The notes under the pieces were generated by a model. The model worked only from the letters and a program-made list of their open reading frames with translations. It was not told where the DNA came from and searched no databases. Shown one piece after another: positions 31,701 to 43,412 of a stretch of 64,000 nucleotides of DNA. The position numbers were made by a program, and so were the translations under genes. Numbering within the stretch: the stretch's first letter is position 1; every line of letters begins with the position of its first letter. Location of the stretch: NCBI GenBank assembly GCA_030268105.1, contig BSDZ01000021.1:744001-808000 (forward strand), written 5' to 3'. This DNA comes from Volvox africanus. Its lineage: Eukaryota > Chlorophyta > Chlorophyceae > Chlamydomonadales > Volvocaceae.

Positions 31701-34700
31701 GAGAAAAACAACGCCGTAGCGGTTATAAACGCTGTCGGCATCATCCAGATGGCGAATAAGCCGCTTATGAAGCTATTCGGTTACAAGAAGGGAGAATTGG
31801 AGGGCAAGAATGTATCGATACTGATGCCTCAGCCATTCAGCCAGCGCCATAACGGCTACCTACGCAACTATACCACGACGGGTGTGTAGGCGGGTTGCAA
31901 TCGTCAGGGCGCGGGTGGGCAGGTCGTCAGCAGCAGGGGGGACGACGCAAGCGCGGGGAGAAAGGAGGGCTTTGGGGAATCACAATAATGGGCGCGCTGT
32001 GTGATGTGCCAGGTCTAAACTGCAGAGGAAGGTTCGTTCCCAACTATCGTTTATGAGTCTATTCTGGGAAGCACAAGTGGGGTGTGGTCGTACACGGTGA
32101 TCATGCGTATTGCTTGCGCTTTCAGGATGCAGAGGTTGTGGACGGATCTGTGTTAGTGACATACCCGTACCTGATCTGCGTATGTGGCTGTCCGCCTCAA
32201 CATGTGCCATGGTGGTTACAGGCAAAGCAAAGATCCTGGACACAGTTCGCGAGGTGGTCGCCATCCACAAGGACCGCTTCGTCTTTCCACTCAAGATTGC
32301 TGTTACCAAGGTGTCGGGCACTGGTGCTGACAGGTGGGGTGTTTGCTGGGCGCTGCAGTCAGATGCCTCTGCCAGCTGAACCGACTATTAATAGCAAAGA
32401 TATTGGCGTTTATGTGCTCGTGTAGCTCCGTGTAACTCCCAACGGCGGCGCCACTGTCATGTTTCCTTTGCATGAAGTATGAACGTTATCGGCGTGTGCC
32501 TCTGGCGACTGAAGCACACAAAACAACAGCACCGCGAAATGACATGCTTCACCCGTCTGTGTCCAATTTTCCGTCGGCCTAATCTTTTACCGCCCTCCTA
32601 TCGTTCAGCCTTTTCATGGGAGTGCTCAAGTCCGCGGAGGATGATCCAAGCACCGTGCATGCATGGATGATGACCCAGGGCACCATCCTGTGCGTTGATC
32701 AGCGCTTCAGTGACTGGTTTGGTCGCAGTCCCAACGAGGTAGTAGGCCGTCCCTTCAACACCCTGGCTACTGAGCAGGTGTGACCAAGGCGTAATGACTT
32801 GGCGCGCTGATGCTGCGGCATCATAACGTTGGCCGCGCTTGTTGGCGGCATGCAGAAAACTTGCAAAGGACTGGTGTAATGCATTTGTACCGGCATGCTG
32901 ATGTTTTTACGTTTGCTCCTGCTGCTGCCAGGATGTGTTGATCAAGCTTCTGGATCTGGCCAATGCCTCCACGGAAGCAGAGTTCCAGGAAGGCCGCGTC
33001 AGCAGTGAGCAGGTGCACCTGCTCCACAAGTACACGGAGCCGGTAGCGTGTAGACTGAAGGTAAAAGGGGGCTCACGGGCTGAGCTGGCACCCCGGGATC
33101 GGGCAAAGCCAACACCATTACAGTACAGTGCGTGCCTACCTCATCTAAATAGCGCCTGCGCCGCCTCAAGGCGTACAGTGATAAGTTTTCAGATCCGTTA
33201 CGGACTGAAGGCTGGTGCACCACATACAGAATGGTGCAATGCACTCGACCACAGCATGACACGCACTTTCAGTAATCTTGTTTGTCTCTCTTTGCGTTAA
33301 GCCTATGCCATATCATGGATTCACTGCGTACAGTGTTCCTCGCCTCTGCCTCTTAGCTCTCGTGTCGATGCTGCTTCCCTCGTGCATCTAGATTACGCTC
33401 GGAGGCACAGACAGCCAGCGCATCTTCGTGGTACACATAAAGCGCGTGCGTAACGACCAGACCAACATGATGGTGACTGACCACAAGGGCCGTATTATGT
33501 ACATGAACACCGATCTGGCCACAGCTCTAGGCTACACACCCAAGCAGGTATGGGGCGCTGCGAGCGCGGAAATGGCCCGGTCACAGCTAGCTAGCTTGAC
33601 GCGTCTCTTCGCCCAGCGCAGCCAAAGTGATGGATGGGATTCCTGTGCGCACGCTTTCACTGGCTTCCGTATCATTGTGTTAGTGCGAGGTTAGGAAGTT
33701 TATACATTTAAACCTTATCTTCCCGACGTCACAAACTAGGTAAGTGTAGGTTTTCTGGTCTGCCTCCGTAAATGGCCATATCCGCGCGACCGCCTGTAAA
33801 CTCTTGTCGCTGGAAATCTACACTTCCTGCAGGCGGTGAAGATGGATATCAGCCAGCTTATGAGCCCGCCCTACTCGCAGCTGCATTACAAGTACATGAA
33901 GGAGCCGCCTGCTAAGGTGCCGCTGCAGAGCTGCAGGTGGGGCAATTTCCCATCCTGAGGGCCACAGTGAGGTGCTGGCGCCTGCGTAGTGATGACTCCA
34001 TACCACACGCTAGCTCGCCTACAGTGCTATCATTACGATGCTCCTCCACGTTGCCGAGCCGGATTCTGCACAACGGGTTAATCCTAGCCTCTTGCTTCAA
34101 TTTCCCTGCAATTGGACCCCTCGAATCGCAGGAATGCAGCCACAGTGGTGATGTTGGACTCTAAGAAGCAGTCGCACCCCGTAAAGCCGCACCTTTCGAT
34201 CCGCGAGGAGAATGACGTCATCACACACGTGGTTAACGTGGAGTTTTCGTCGTGGGAGCGGGGACTGGACGAGCGGCGCCTGGCTCTCGTGGTGGACGAT
34301 GCGGGCGTGGTGAGGACTCGCGTCCGGTAGAGGGTGGCGGCTTTGTTGGAAAGGAGGTCTTGTGATGCGCACGCAAATGCAGTGGAGCGCTTCCAGCGTG
34401 GGTTGGGGCGACGGGTGACGCTATGCAACAACTAGTTGCTGTTCGCATAGCCCTAACAGCAGTCGGGGTCCAACTACTGCCTGTCCTCACCCATCCACAG
34501 ATCCAATCCGCATCGGACACGCCCATGGGGGTCTTCGGTATTAAGCCGGCGGCTATGATAGGGCACAGCATCGCCGAGTACGTGGACACCCTGTCACCGC
34601 TTCGCTCTCAGCTTCCAGAAATCCTGAAGAAGATGATGGCTGTGGTGAGTGTTCCTGCAGGCGCGAGGGCAGGTCCGGGGGCACCGAAACGCAAGAGGCT

Positions 34701-37700
34701 GTGCCTGCACTTCATTAAAGCTGCCACTTTTGTAGCTCTGTTAACGTCCAGGAGCGCCTCTGGCGCCTCTGCGGTCCGTGCCATAAATGTACACCTGCAA
34801 CAAGCTCTTTACTTACAAAACCCCAATCGCTGCAAAATTCAAAACAATGGCGTTTGGTAACAACGCTATCAAGATAAGGAACTGCTTGCGCACATGTTTC
34901 ATGTTTAATTGATTTCCTGTTCCTCTGTAGCTTGTCTGCTCTAGGGTTTCTGAGACCAGTTTCATCGTTTTCCATCACCCAATAATTTACCCCCAGTTGG
35001 TGGAGTTTTAAATGTTGCAATCATAAGCAACTTAAAATTATCTCTGCCTCTGCCTGCGGCTTTGCAGCAATCCGAGAAGCCAGGGTACACGTGGCGTGTG
35101 GGCGTGCACCCACCGGTGGATGAGGCGGCTCTGGCGAGTGCAAGCGCAGTGGCTCAGGCCATCCTTGCGAAGAACACCCGGCCCGCTCTGATGTGTATCG
35201 AAGTCAAACCACCCATCAACGAAGGCGAATTACCGGTGTGTCCTTGCCCCCCTCGTAAGAAGTCCCCATGCATTCTGCACTCCCAAATGTTATTCCACTA
35301 GTGGCCTAAGTTCCCTTAACATGGCTGGGGTTCTCACCTGCGCCAAGGATTGGATGGGCTGACACAGCAATGCGCTGCATGTCCACACGTCGTGTCAATC
35401 ATCTTCATGATCATCTTGGAGCCATTTCGATTTTCCGGTCCGCAGGGGAGTGTAAGCTAGCGGCAGCTGTCAACCGGTGCCGTGTTGGTGCCGCACTGTG
35501 GCACTGTGATCGGAAACGCACTTAGGCGAAAAAATATGGGCGGCCTGGATGGGGCCTTCAATAAATAAATGGGCAATATGCTGGAAAAATGACCTACTTT
35601 GGTGTCTTCGCTCCCGCAGACGATCTCGATAAGCTTATCCAAGGCTGACATGGTGACGGGTGTGGTGATGGTGGACCACAACATGGTGGTGCTCAAGCCT
35701 AACTGCTGCGTGCTCCACCCCACGGGTAAGTCCATGGCGCTTGTCTATCTGGAGCCAGCGCCATGACCTGGCGTAGAGTATTCATCCGTTCCAGTTAAAT
35801 GTACCGAGGGGATGTTTTGGCAGCTGCGCAGTCGTTGGTAGCGGCTCAGCAAGGAAATGCATACGTCCAGTCTACGTGCAAAGCATCCGGGTTGCACCGG
35901 GAATTGGTGCTGCAAGGCGGTCGGTTCCGGCAGCCCAGCGCTCTTCCCTTTCCCGCGCATTGACGGCCGAACCCCGCTTCGACCCCCGTCCTCTGGCTAG
36001 GTCTGTGCTTCGGTGTGTCAAACCAATTGCTGCTGAAGCGCAAGATTTCGCAATTCCTGGACGTGCCGCACAATGTGCACTCGGAGTGGCTCCTATCCGA
36101 TCACAAGGTCAAGGGCGCAATGAAGACCGGCACAACCGGCCGTAAAATTGGCCCCACACGGGTAATCAGTGGCTTTCATGAGGACGGTCAGCCTCTGCAG
36201 CTGAAAATGACGGTACGTGGGATCCGCTGGTTACTCGGAGGCCACCAGGACGCAGCATGACTGGGGATGAGAATACAAGCAGGCGTTTTTCAGGCCCATG
36301 TGCACTGTAAATTCTAAATCGTGCGATCCTGTCAGCTTCGGCCATTCCCAGCTTCTCTTGCCCGGTCATTGAGTCCTCTAGCTCACCATGGATACGTTGG
36401 ATACTCCCCCGCCTGGGTACCTGTGTTTGGTTCCGGTGTTTTCGTACAAATATTATCTCCTCCGATGCTCCCCCAGGCTGTCGCACATGAAAACAAGCGC
36501 GTCAATATAAAGCTCAACTTTGCTTCTTATTGGACTGGCAACACAGAGGTCTTCATGAGGACGCTTTCCGGGGACGTGGCGCGCAGCCAGACGAGGGCAC
36601 CTGAAGGTTTGGTGGGCCTGCAGGTATGTGTGGGTCACAGGCCCCTTCTTGCGTCAGTACCTGTGACATCGCCTGGGCTAGTGGTGGCTTCACCAGAAGA
36701 AGTATATAGCATTCCCTGACGAAACACCCTTTACAGGCGATTTCGCTGGCTGGCTTAACTAACATGCCAGTCAACGACATTGCCTCTCAACTCCTTTTCA
36801 TATTCAGTGGTGTGATCTGCACTTTCTCGGGGTCGAGGATTAAGGTTGTCAACGCTGCACCCGGAAAAGCTCCGATGCGGTTCGATGCGCATGACACTTC
36901 ATCATACACATGCATATCATAGTTGTGATCTTCGGTTTCGTCCCTTGAATTATCCGAGTCCCGTTGCTGCGACTCCATGCCCGCTTAAAGCGCACACGCT
37001 ATTTCTGAGCAGGAGCCCAAGACCATCCGCAGCGGCCGGCGGGTGGTGGTCAACACATCGGTCAAAGGTGGTGTCAAATGGGCGGGAGATGCTGGCGGCG
37101 GCGATGACGACAAGAGTGTCAAGGGCGGCCGAAAGGAGGCGACGCTGCCGCATTCACCGACCAATGAGAAGCAGGATGCCGGCGGCAGTGACGACGGCCG
37201 CAAATCTGATGAGGGTGAGTGGCACGTGACAAGATGTTATAGGGCGGGTATAATTGTTTGCTTGCAGGGAAGGTAGTTAGTTATACGGCTTCTGTGGGCG
37301 GCCCGAACGGTTTGGAAAAGGAAGTTTTGAAGCGTGTGTGGAAGTTAAGCAGCACGGGCCGGGGACAGGACGCATGTAATTTGGATTACAATAGGATGCT
37401 TTGGCGTGCTCGGAAAGCCTAATGTATTGTTTCGCTGCCCCATATGTGTCGCGCAAATCCAGGTTCATTCTCTGACAGCGGGAGCGGCGGCAGTGGGGGC
37501 GGCGCTGAGGACGCGGCTGAGGACGGCAAAGACAAACTTGACGCCTTGGCCGACCCAGCTGCGGCAAGCGGCTGGGGTCAGGGCCCCGCCAACGCTTGGG
37601 CCCAAGGCATGGACGATGACCAGGTGGGTATCGCGCCCGGGGCCACGTTGGGAAACGGTAGCGCTGGCTCAACGTCCCGCTGTACCGCTCCTTTACCGTG

Positions 37701-40700
37701 TGGCGGCTCGTAAATGGGTGCCGGCACTTGCTGCAAAAATTCTACTTCACTTGATGCCCCGGTACACGGCTGAGCAGCCGCGTCCTGTCCAGCCTTGGTC
37801 TCGTTTCCCGCCACGCGGGCCTCGACTCCATGTCTTTTCTGTGCTGCCCTCCCTGTTCTTCCTGCGTCGTTGGTCTCTGACCTGAAATCTTGCAGTAAAC
37901 CTGATAACCCGTTGTGTCGCGTCCTTATTCCTACGCGGCTCGATTCCATATCTGCTGCACATGCAGGCATCTGGTGTGTCCGGTAGTCAGGTCGATGGTG
38001 CGTCAGTTGTGTCTGGCAGTGAAGCCGGTGGCTATCAGACGGACTTCAAGCGTGGACGGCGCTTTAAGAAACTCATGAAGCTGTTGTCGTCTGCAAAGGC
38101 GAAGGCTGACCTCACGCGCTACAACCGCCACACCTACATCGTAATTGCACTGCTGTTGCTAGTGCACGTGGTTTGTTTCGCGCTCTTCCTGGTGTTCCTG
38201 GAGAACCAAAAGAAGTACGTCACGGAAGTGCACGCCACGCAGGTGAGGGAGGCCTGTGTTCGGGAAGCGGGTAATGTCGGTCGTTCGGGGGCGGCGGCAA
38301 AACTGTGCAGAAGCCTGCATCGCAGATCTGGACCAGGTAGACAAGGTCTAGTACGGATTTTGACACGGTCCGCATACTAATCCCGGCATTCCGCGCTTTT
38401 CTCTCCTAATCACTCTGGTACCCGCATTACTCGCATTATGGCCACTCATGGGCGGCTGACCTGAAGGCGCCTTAAACCCAATACCTAACATACAGCCCGG
38501 TCTGATTAACCTGACACCGCTGCTCCTGCATGCTTCATCAGGACACGTCGACGCATGGCCTGGACGTGGCCATCCTAGCCCGCGCCCTTGATAACATCTA
38601 CAAGAACCAGACTAATCCAGAGTGGTACACTAAGGGTGACCTGAAAACAGTCCTGTCCGACATGACGATTGCAATCGACCAGATGGAGCAGGGCCATCAG
38701 GTGCGCGTGGCAAACCATCCCTACTACTAGGTAACGGTCAGGATTGCGGCGACCCGCCGTAGGGCGGCTGTGGGTGGGTCGTTTCTATCCCGCAAGTTTT
38801 AAGCCTGGTGCAGTTCCTGCATAATTATCGGCACGGTGTAACTCAGCCGTGGTTCTTTACACAGTATTCAGGAATGTGGCTCAGGAATGCTTGCATCTAC
38901 TGCTGCTAGTCGGCGCCCTGGGTGAGCCAACAAACCACTCTCGGACACCCACGCACATGCGCGAGAGCATGCCCGTGGCCTGCCTGTTCTTTGCAGGGGA
39001 AAATGGGCATCAAATTCGACCTTATTATCACCGTGCTTTCCCGCTCCGGGACTCATTTCTCTCCCCTGCAGGGCCTATACTTGGGATTCGGCAAGCTACG
39101 CCACCTGGGAGACGTTTACGAGCTGGGCGATATCTGGGAGGGACGGACCCTCAACGACACCACCTATATTGATACGCGGAACCCCTACTTCCTGGTACGT
39201 TACAGGCAACGTGTAAAAAGATGGTCTGGTGGGCAGAGACATCAAATGTGCAGGGTTGGCAGCGCAGGACAGAATGACCAGCGGACACGCTGACCAACAG
39301 AGGGCTTGTGCGCATTTGCACACTGGCTGTGGGGACAGCAACCCCGGAGCGGGCCGCGTCGTGGCAGGGACTTCTGCGTCTACTTGATGGGCCACTGGTT
39401 TCCACCCCGTTTCATCCTATTTCCCAAGCTTTCCCCCACCTGCGGGAGATCTGGCTGTTCCCACAAGTCCGTTTCCGCCATCGCGGCGGCCAGCTCTGTT
39501 CACGTGAACCTTGCTCCATGACTGGTGACTGCTCTCCCACTTGTTCGTCGGATCCACAAATTCATAGATTTAATTGTGCATCATACGGCTAACGCCTCCC
39601 CCATATCCTATTTCAGTTCTTTCACGCACTGTTCCTCCGCTCGCCCGGGTGTGCAGTCCACAAAAAACAGCTTGTGGCTGATGGGTAACGCCTTCATCGC
39701 GTCTGCGCGTGAGCTGGTCTCCAACCATATCCGCATCGCCAATATTACCCATAATAACTTTCTTCTTAACCGGGACTGGCAGTACATCAACAGGAACGGT
39801 AGGCTGGAAAGGGAGGGTGGGTTGGTGTGAAGGGTAGGAATCAAGGTAAGAAGGGTTGCAGATTTGTTGTGGCTTTCCTGTACAGACGAGCGCATGTGAA
39901 GATGGCTATGCGCCCACCCAACCGGCCCACGGCGCCACTCGCACGGCCCCACTGGCGCCCATCCCCCTTACAAGCTGCTTCCTTTACTTATCTCATTTCT
40001 CCGGGCCATCTCCTTGTCCTCACCCTAATCACGTCGCTTCTATTTCATGGAGCCTTAGGGTTTGCCAGTACCCTTGCCCCTTTATCTTCGGCGCACGTTT
40101 TAATTGTTTTGTTTTTTTAATTGTTTTAAATGCCTGAATATGCTATATCCCATCGCGCCGGCCCAGGCCCCGCTTCCATAACTGGCGGGTATCGCTTGAG
40201 CCTCAACGGCATGGTGCTGCGCACGTGGGACAGCGTTGGCAAAGTCAACATGCTGGGCATCGGCCTGTTGGTGGCGGAGGGGTGCGTAGTGTGCGGCGTT
40301 GCGGCGCTGTACATGTGGATCCTGCTCAAGCAGGTGGCGCGCCAGCGCTATGGCCTGTATTCAGTTTTCCTGGTTATTCCCACCGGTTTCCTGCGCGCCC
40401 TCGCCAGCAAGCACGTCCAGGTGGGAAGTTGAGCTTTGCGGGATGGGGTTTGGGGATGTCGGTCGGTGCATGCGCTACCGCATGCACACGGGCGCTTTAC
40501 GGCGCGGTTGTTCCCTGCCCTTGTCTTGTCCCTGCCCTTGGTCATGAGTTCTATGGCTTGTGGCACAGGTTGATGGCGAGGACGATAATGACAGTGACAG
40601 CGATGCTGGAGACGACGCCAATGCAAACAAGGAACGCAACGCGGGCAACAAGGAATCTTCTGGCAAAGTGGATGGGGGTGACCCCAAGGGCGAAGACGAC

Positions 40701-43412
40701 GCCAAGGTGAGTTGCTGCCCGGTTGGCGCCACAGCCCGGCTGTGCGTTTTGTTCCTTATACTAAATCATCCGTCCTTGGATGAATTCATTCTTTACCTTC
40801 CCAAGAGCTTTCGGCATGATTATTGCTATACCATCTCTATGCCAGGTCGCTGTCGGAATGATCCTCTGAAGTCTTACAAACAGCATAGGCAGCTGCGTTT
40901 ACTCCTCCATGCCGTTTTCCTTACAACGTGGTTTCGCCCAACCCGGCAACCATTTGCCTGGCAACATGACTCTTCAGTACAATATGCTTTCCCGGAAACT
41001 GTTGAGCATTCCACTTGGCACAACCCACAACCGTTCCGCACCGTGTCAACTCAACTCTGCGTGCCGTGCCCACCCTGCTTGCCACAATTCCTGCGTATCT
41101 ATGGCTGTATAGCCCGTCATCCTGCCGGGCATCAAGGCCAAGGCTGTCGTGGTAGAAATGGGCGAAGCGGCAGAGGCGCCACAACCGCTTTGGCGCCGCA
41201 CCTTGCGCGGAATGTCCAACCTACTGGGCTTGGATAGCAAGCGGCTGAGCGGCAGTGGCGTGGACACTGGCAAGCGCAAGCTTATTCGTGATAACCGCGA
41301 CACCATGCTGCTGACGATACCCTTCTTGCTGTGGGGCGCGGTTGTTATCGCCATCTACACATTTTCCTACCTCACCCTTAAGAAGGTGCGAAATGGGTGA
41401 GATAGGCTGGGCAGCATCCAGGGCTGCTACGATTCTCTAGCAGGAGAAGACTTGGTCAGCATGCGCCGAGATGCGAAGAGTCCCCGCGTCCCTGCTGAAG
41501 CCAGGACAGCCTGTTGCAAGTGTCTGTCACGACTTTGCCTACATATTATTGTTTTTCGATCATTCGCTGTCCGGCACTCAACTCGCGTGCGCCCCGGTCG
41601 TCAGGTGGCTGAACCGCTGGTTAACCTGGACGTGGCTAACCGCGTCAAGACCAAGATTAACCGTTGCGTATTCACGGCTCAAGAGGTGATCAGCCAGACG
41701 GACGATGCCGGTCGGAAGAGCTGGCAGGAGGAGCTGCTCATTCGACAATCGGATCTGGAGATGTTTTACGATGCGCTGCTGTACGGCAGCAACAACCTGC
41801 CAGGTAGCTGAATGTGGGACTGTTGGAAGCAATAAGATGCACTCGTGGAAGCAGACAATCCAGGTAGCAACAGAGTTCTGACAACTCTGACAACTGATAC
41901 TTTGCTGTTGGCGGGTCCATAAAGCACCGGTGGCAGCCAAGGGCGTCGTCCGTGTCCCTATGTCTTTAGTGGTCAGTCCTGATGTAGTGCTGCGCGTGAT
42001 GTTGACTTCTACCTTTGCGTCTGCACTGACCCGGCCCTCGGCTCTGGGCATCCGCAGAGATGGCCTTCTCACATACCAAGGGCACACTCTTCAGTGGCGT
42101 TGCGCCGGCAGAAATGTTTTTCCGCAATAAAGACGTGTGTTATGTGACAGAAGACGCCTCGCGCTGGTGCTTTCCCGAAGGCCACATGTACCACGAGGTG
42201 AGTTTGCAATGACTGCACGTGAAGCGTCCATGCCTTCCTCCCCCTCACGCTCCATCCCTGCGTGATAGGCATTTGAGGCTAACCCACTACTATGCAGGTT
42301 TCCATGAATGCGTTGGACCCCATGATTCGGCGCCTGATTGAAGAAGCGCTGCTGCTAGGCAACGACGCCTATTCGGAGCTCAACTTCAACAGCACCCGCT
42401 TTGACTACATCTGGAGGGTGGCCTTCCATCAGCTTATCCAAGGAGTCTGGTCGGCCAATAACATCTACACATGTGCGTTGCGTTGGTTAACTTACGCCGT
42501 GGTGACTATCTTGAATGCCTGGCTTCATAGTTGCGTGATATTCCTCTGTCCGCGCACGGCCATGTACATGAAGTGCAGATGACTCTCCCTCTTCTCAAGG
42601 AAAAGGATTCGAGTGACGTACCTATCACCTATGGACTCTTGAGGGGGTGGATCAAACCGTGCCTCTGCCTAACAGGCTTTTCCCTTATTTTCTTTGTCTT
42701 CTACCTCCCCTCCCCCCACCTCTTATCCCATGCATTCGCGTAGCTGTTTTCCTCAAACCCGCTTATGGCCACCCTCAAGACTGGCCCTTCTGTTTCTTCG
42801 TTTCCCACAGCGGCTGCCAATGCCAACTTTGGCAAGGTTCGCATGGCGCACATTATCCTGTTCGTGCTGTCACTGGCGCTGGCTATGGTGTTCCTCCTCT
42901 TCATGTTTCGGCCCTTCATCCGCCGAACCGCTATTGAGGCACGGCAGGTGGCAGAACTGCTCAGTCAGCTTCCGCCAGAAATGGACGTGGAAGGTCTAGT
43001 CGCGTCAGCCATGACCAGCAGGCGAAAAGGTGTGCGTCAGGCCTGCGCACAGGCGCTACAGGGTGCGGCCGCACAAAGTTAGCGGCTGCTTACGTAGCCT
43101 GGGAGATGTTTTGAATGAGATGGGTTGGCGTGGAGCGGCGTCCAAACACGGCCGCTATGGACCGCCATTCTTTGCCGCGTGTGCACCTGCAAACGGTTCA
43201 CTGTTTACGACTCCACCCGCGCAGGTGACGACGAGGACGAGGCTATGTCGGGCCAGGCTCAGGTCCGCCGATCAACAGATGGTCGGATGGTGAAGGGGGC
43301 CGCGGGTCGGCGTGCCTCTGCCGAAATGCGCCCCTCAGACATGAGCGCCAAGAAGGGTCGTGCGGCGGACGACGAAGACGATGCGTCGTCGGTTGGATCC
43401 AGCATAAATTGA
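25757..43412 (+). CDS. TmcB-type multi-PAS polytopic membrane protein with FixL-like heme PAS
   Basis: 39 exons, all GT-AG and phase-consistent, 2114 residues. Exons: 25757-25839, 26003-26193, 26265-26341, 26571-26686, 26834-26982, 27245-27522, 28399-28520, 29006-29119, 29394-29544, 29973-30223, 30563-30724, 30976-31065, 31389-31488, 31695-31881, 32222-32333, 32609-32777, 32932-33060, 33392-33547, 33833-33936, 34132-34309, 34501-34644, 35068-35235, 35620-35725, 36001-36212, 36477-36623, 37013-37214, 37463-37623, 37967-38242, 38542-38700, 39072-39194, 39657-39798, 40167-40420, 40569-40706, 41113-41385, 41605-41803, 42058-42197, 42298-42472, 42811-43029, 43225-43412. Residues 40-415: several membrane segments (VFGVLYTLAKEKLDTSKRF start), then RYPSSVKLLRSYGRFLEEV near 565, as in tiny macrocysts B proteins. 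PAS1 (629-745) has ILMPQPFSQRH; weaker PAS-like units follow to about 1230. Four C-terminal membrane helices lie near 1410, 1620, 1785 and 1995, with two large loops and acidic linkers. Role: probable signal receptor; ligand inferred. Confidence 0.93.
28786..28807. repeat. perfect short hairpin in an intron
   Basis: agagacaccc, 2-nt loop, gggtgtctct: exact 10-bp arms in the intron between exons 28399-28520 and 29006-29119 of the TmcB-type gene. A diverged copy of the left arm (gagagataccctc) lies about 30 nt upstream. Confidence 0.8.
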
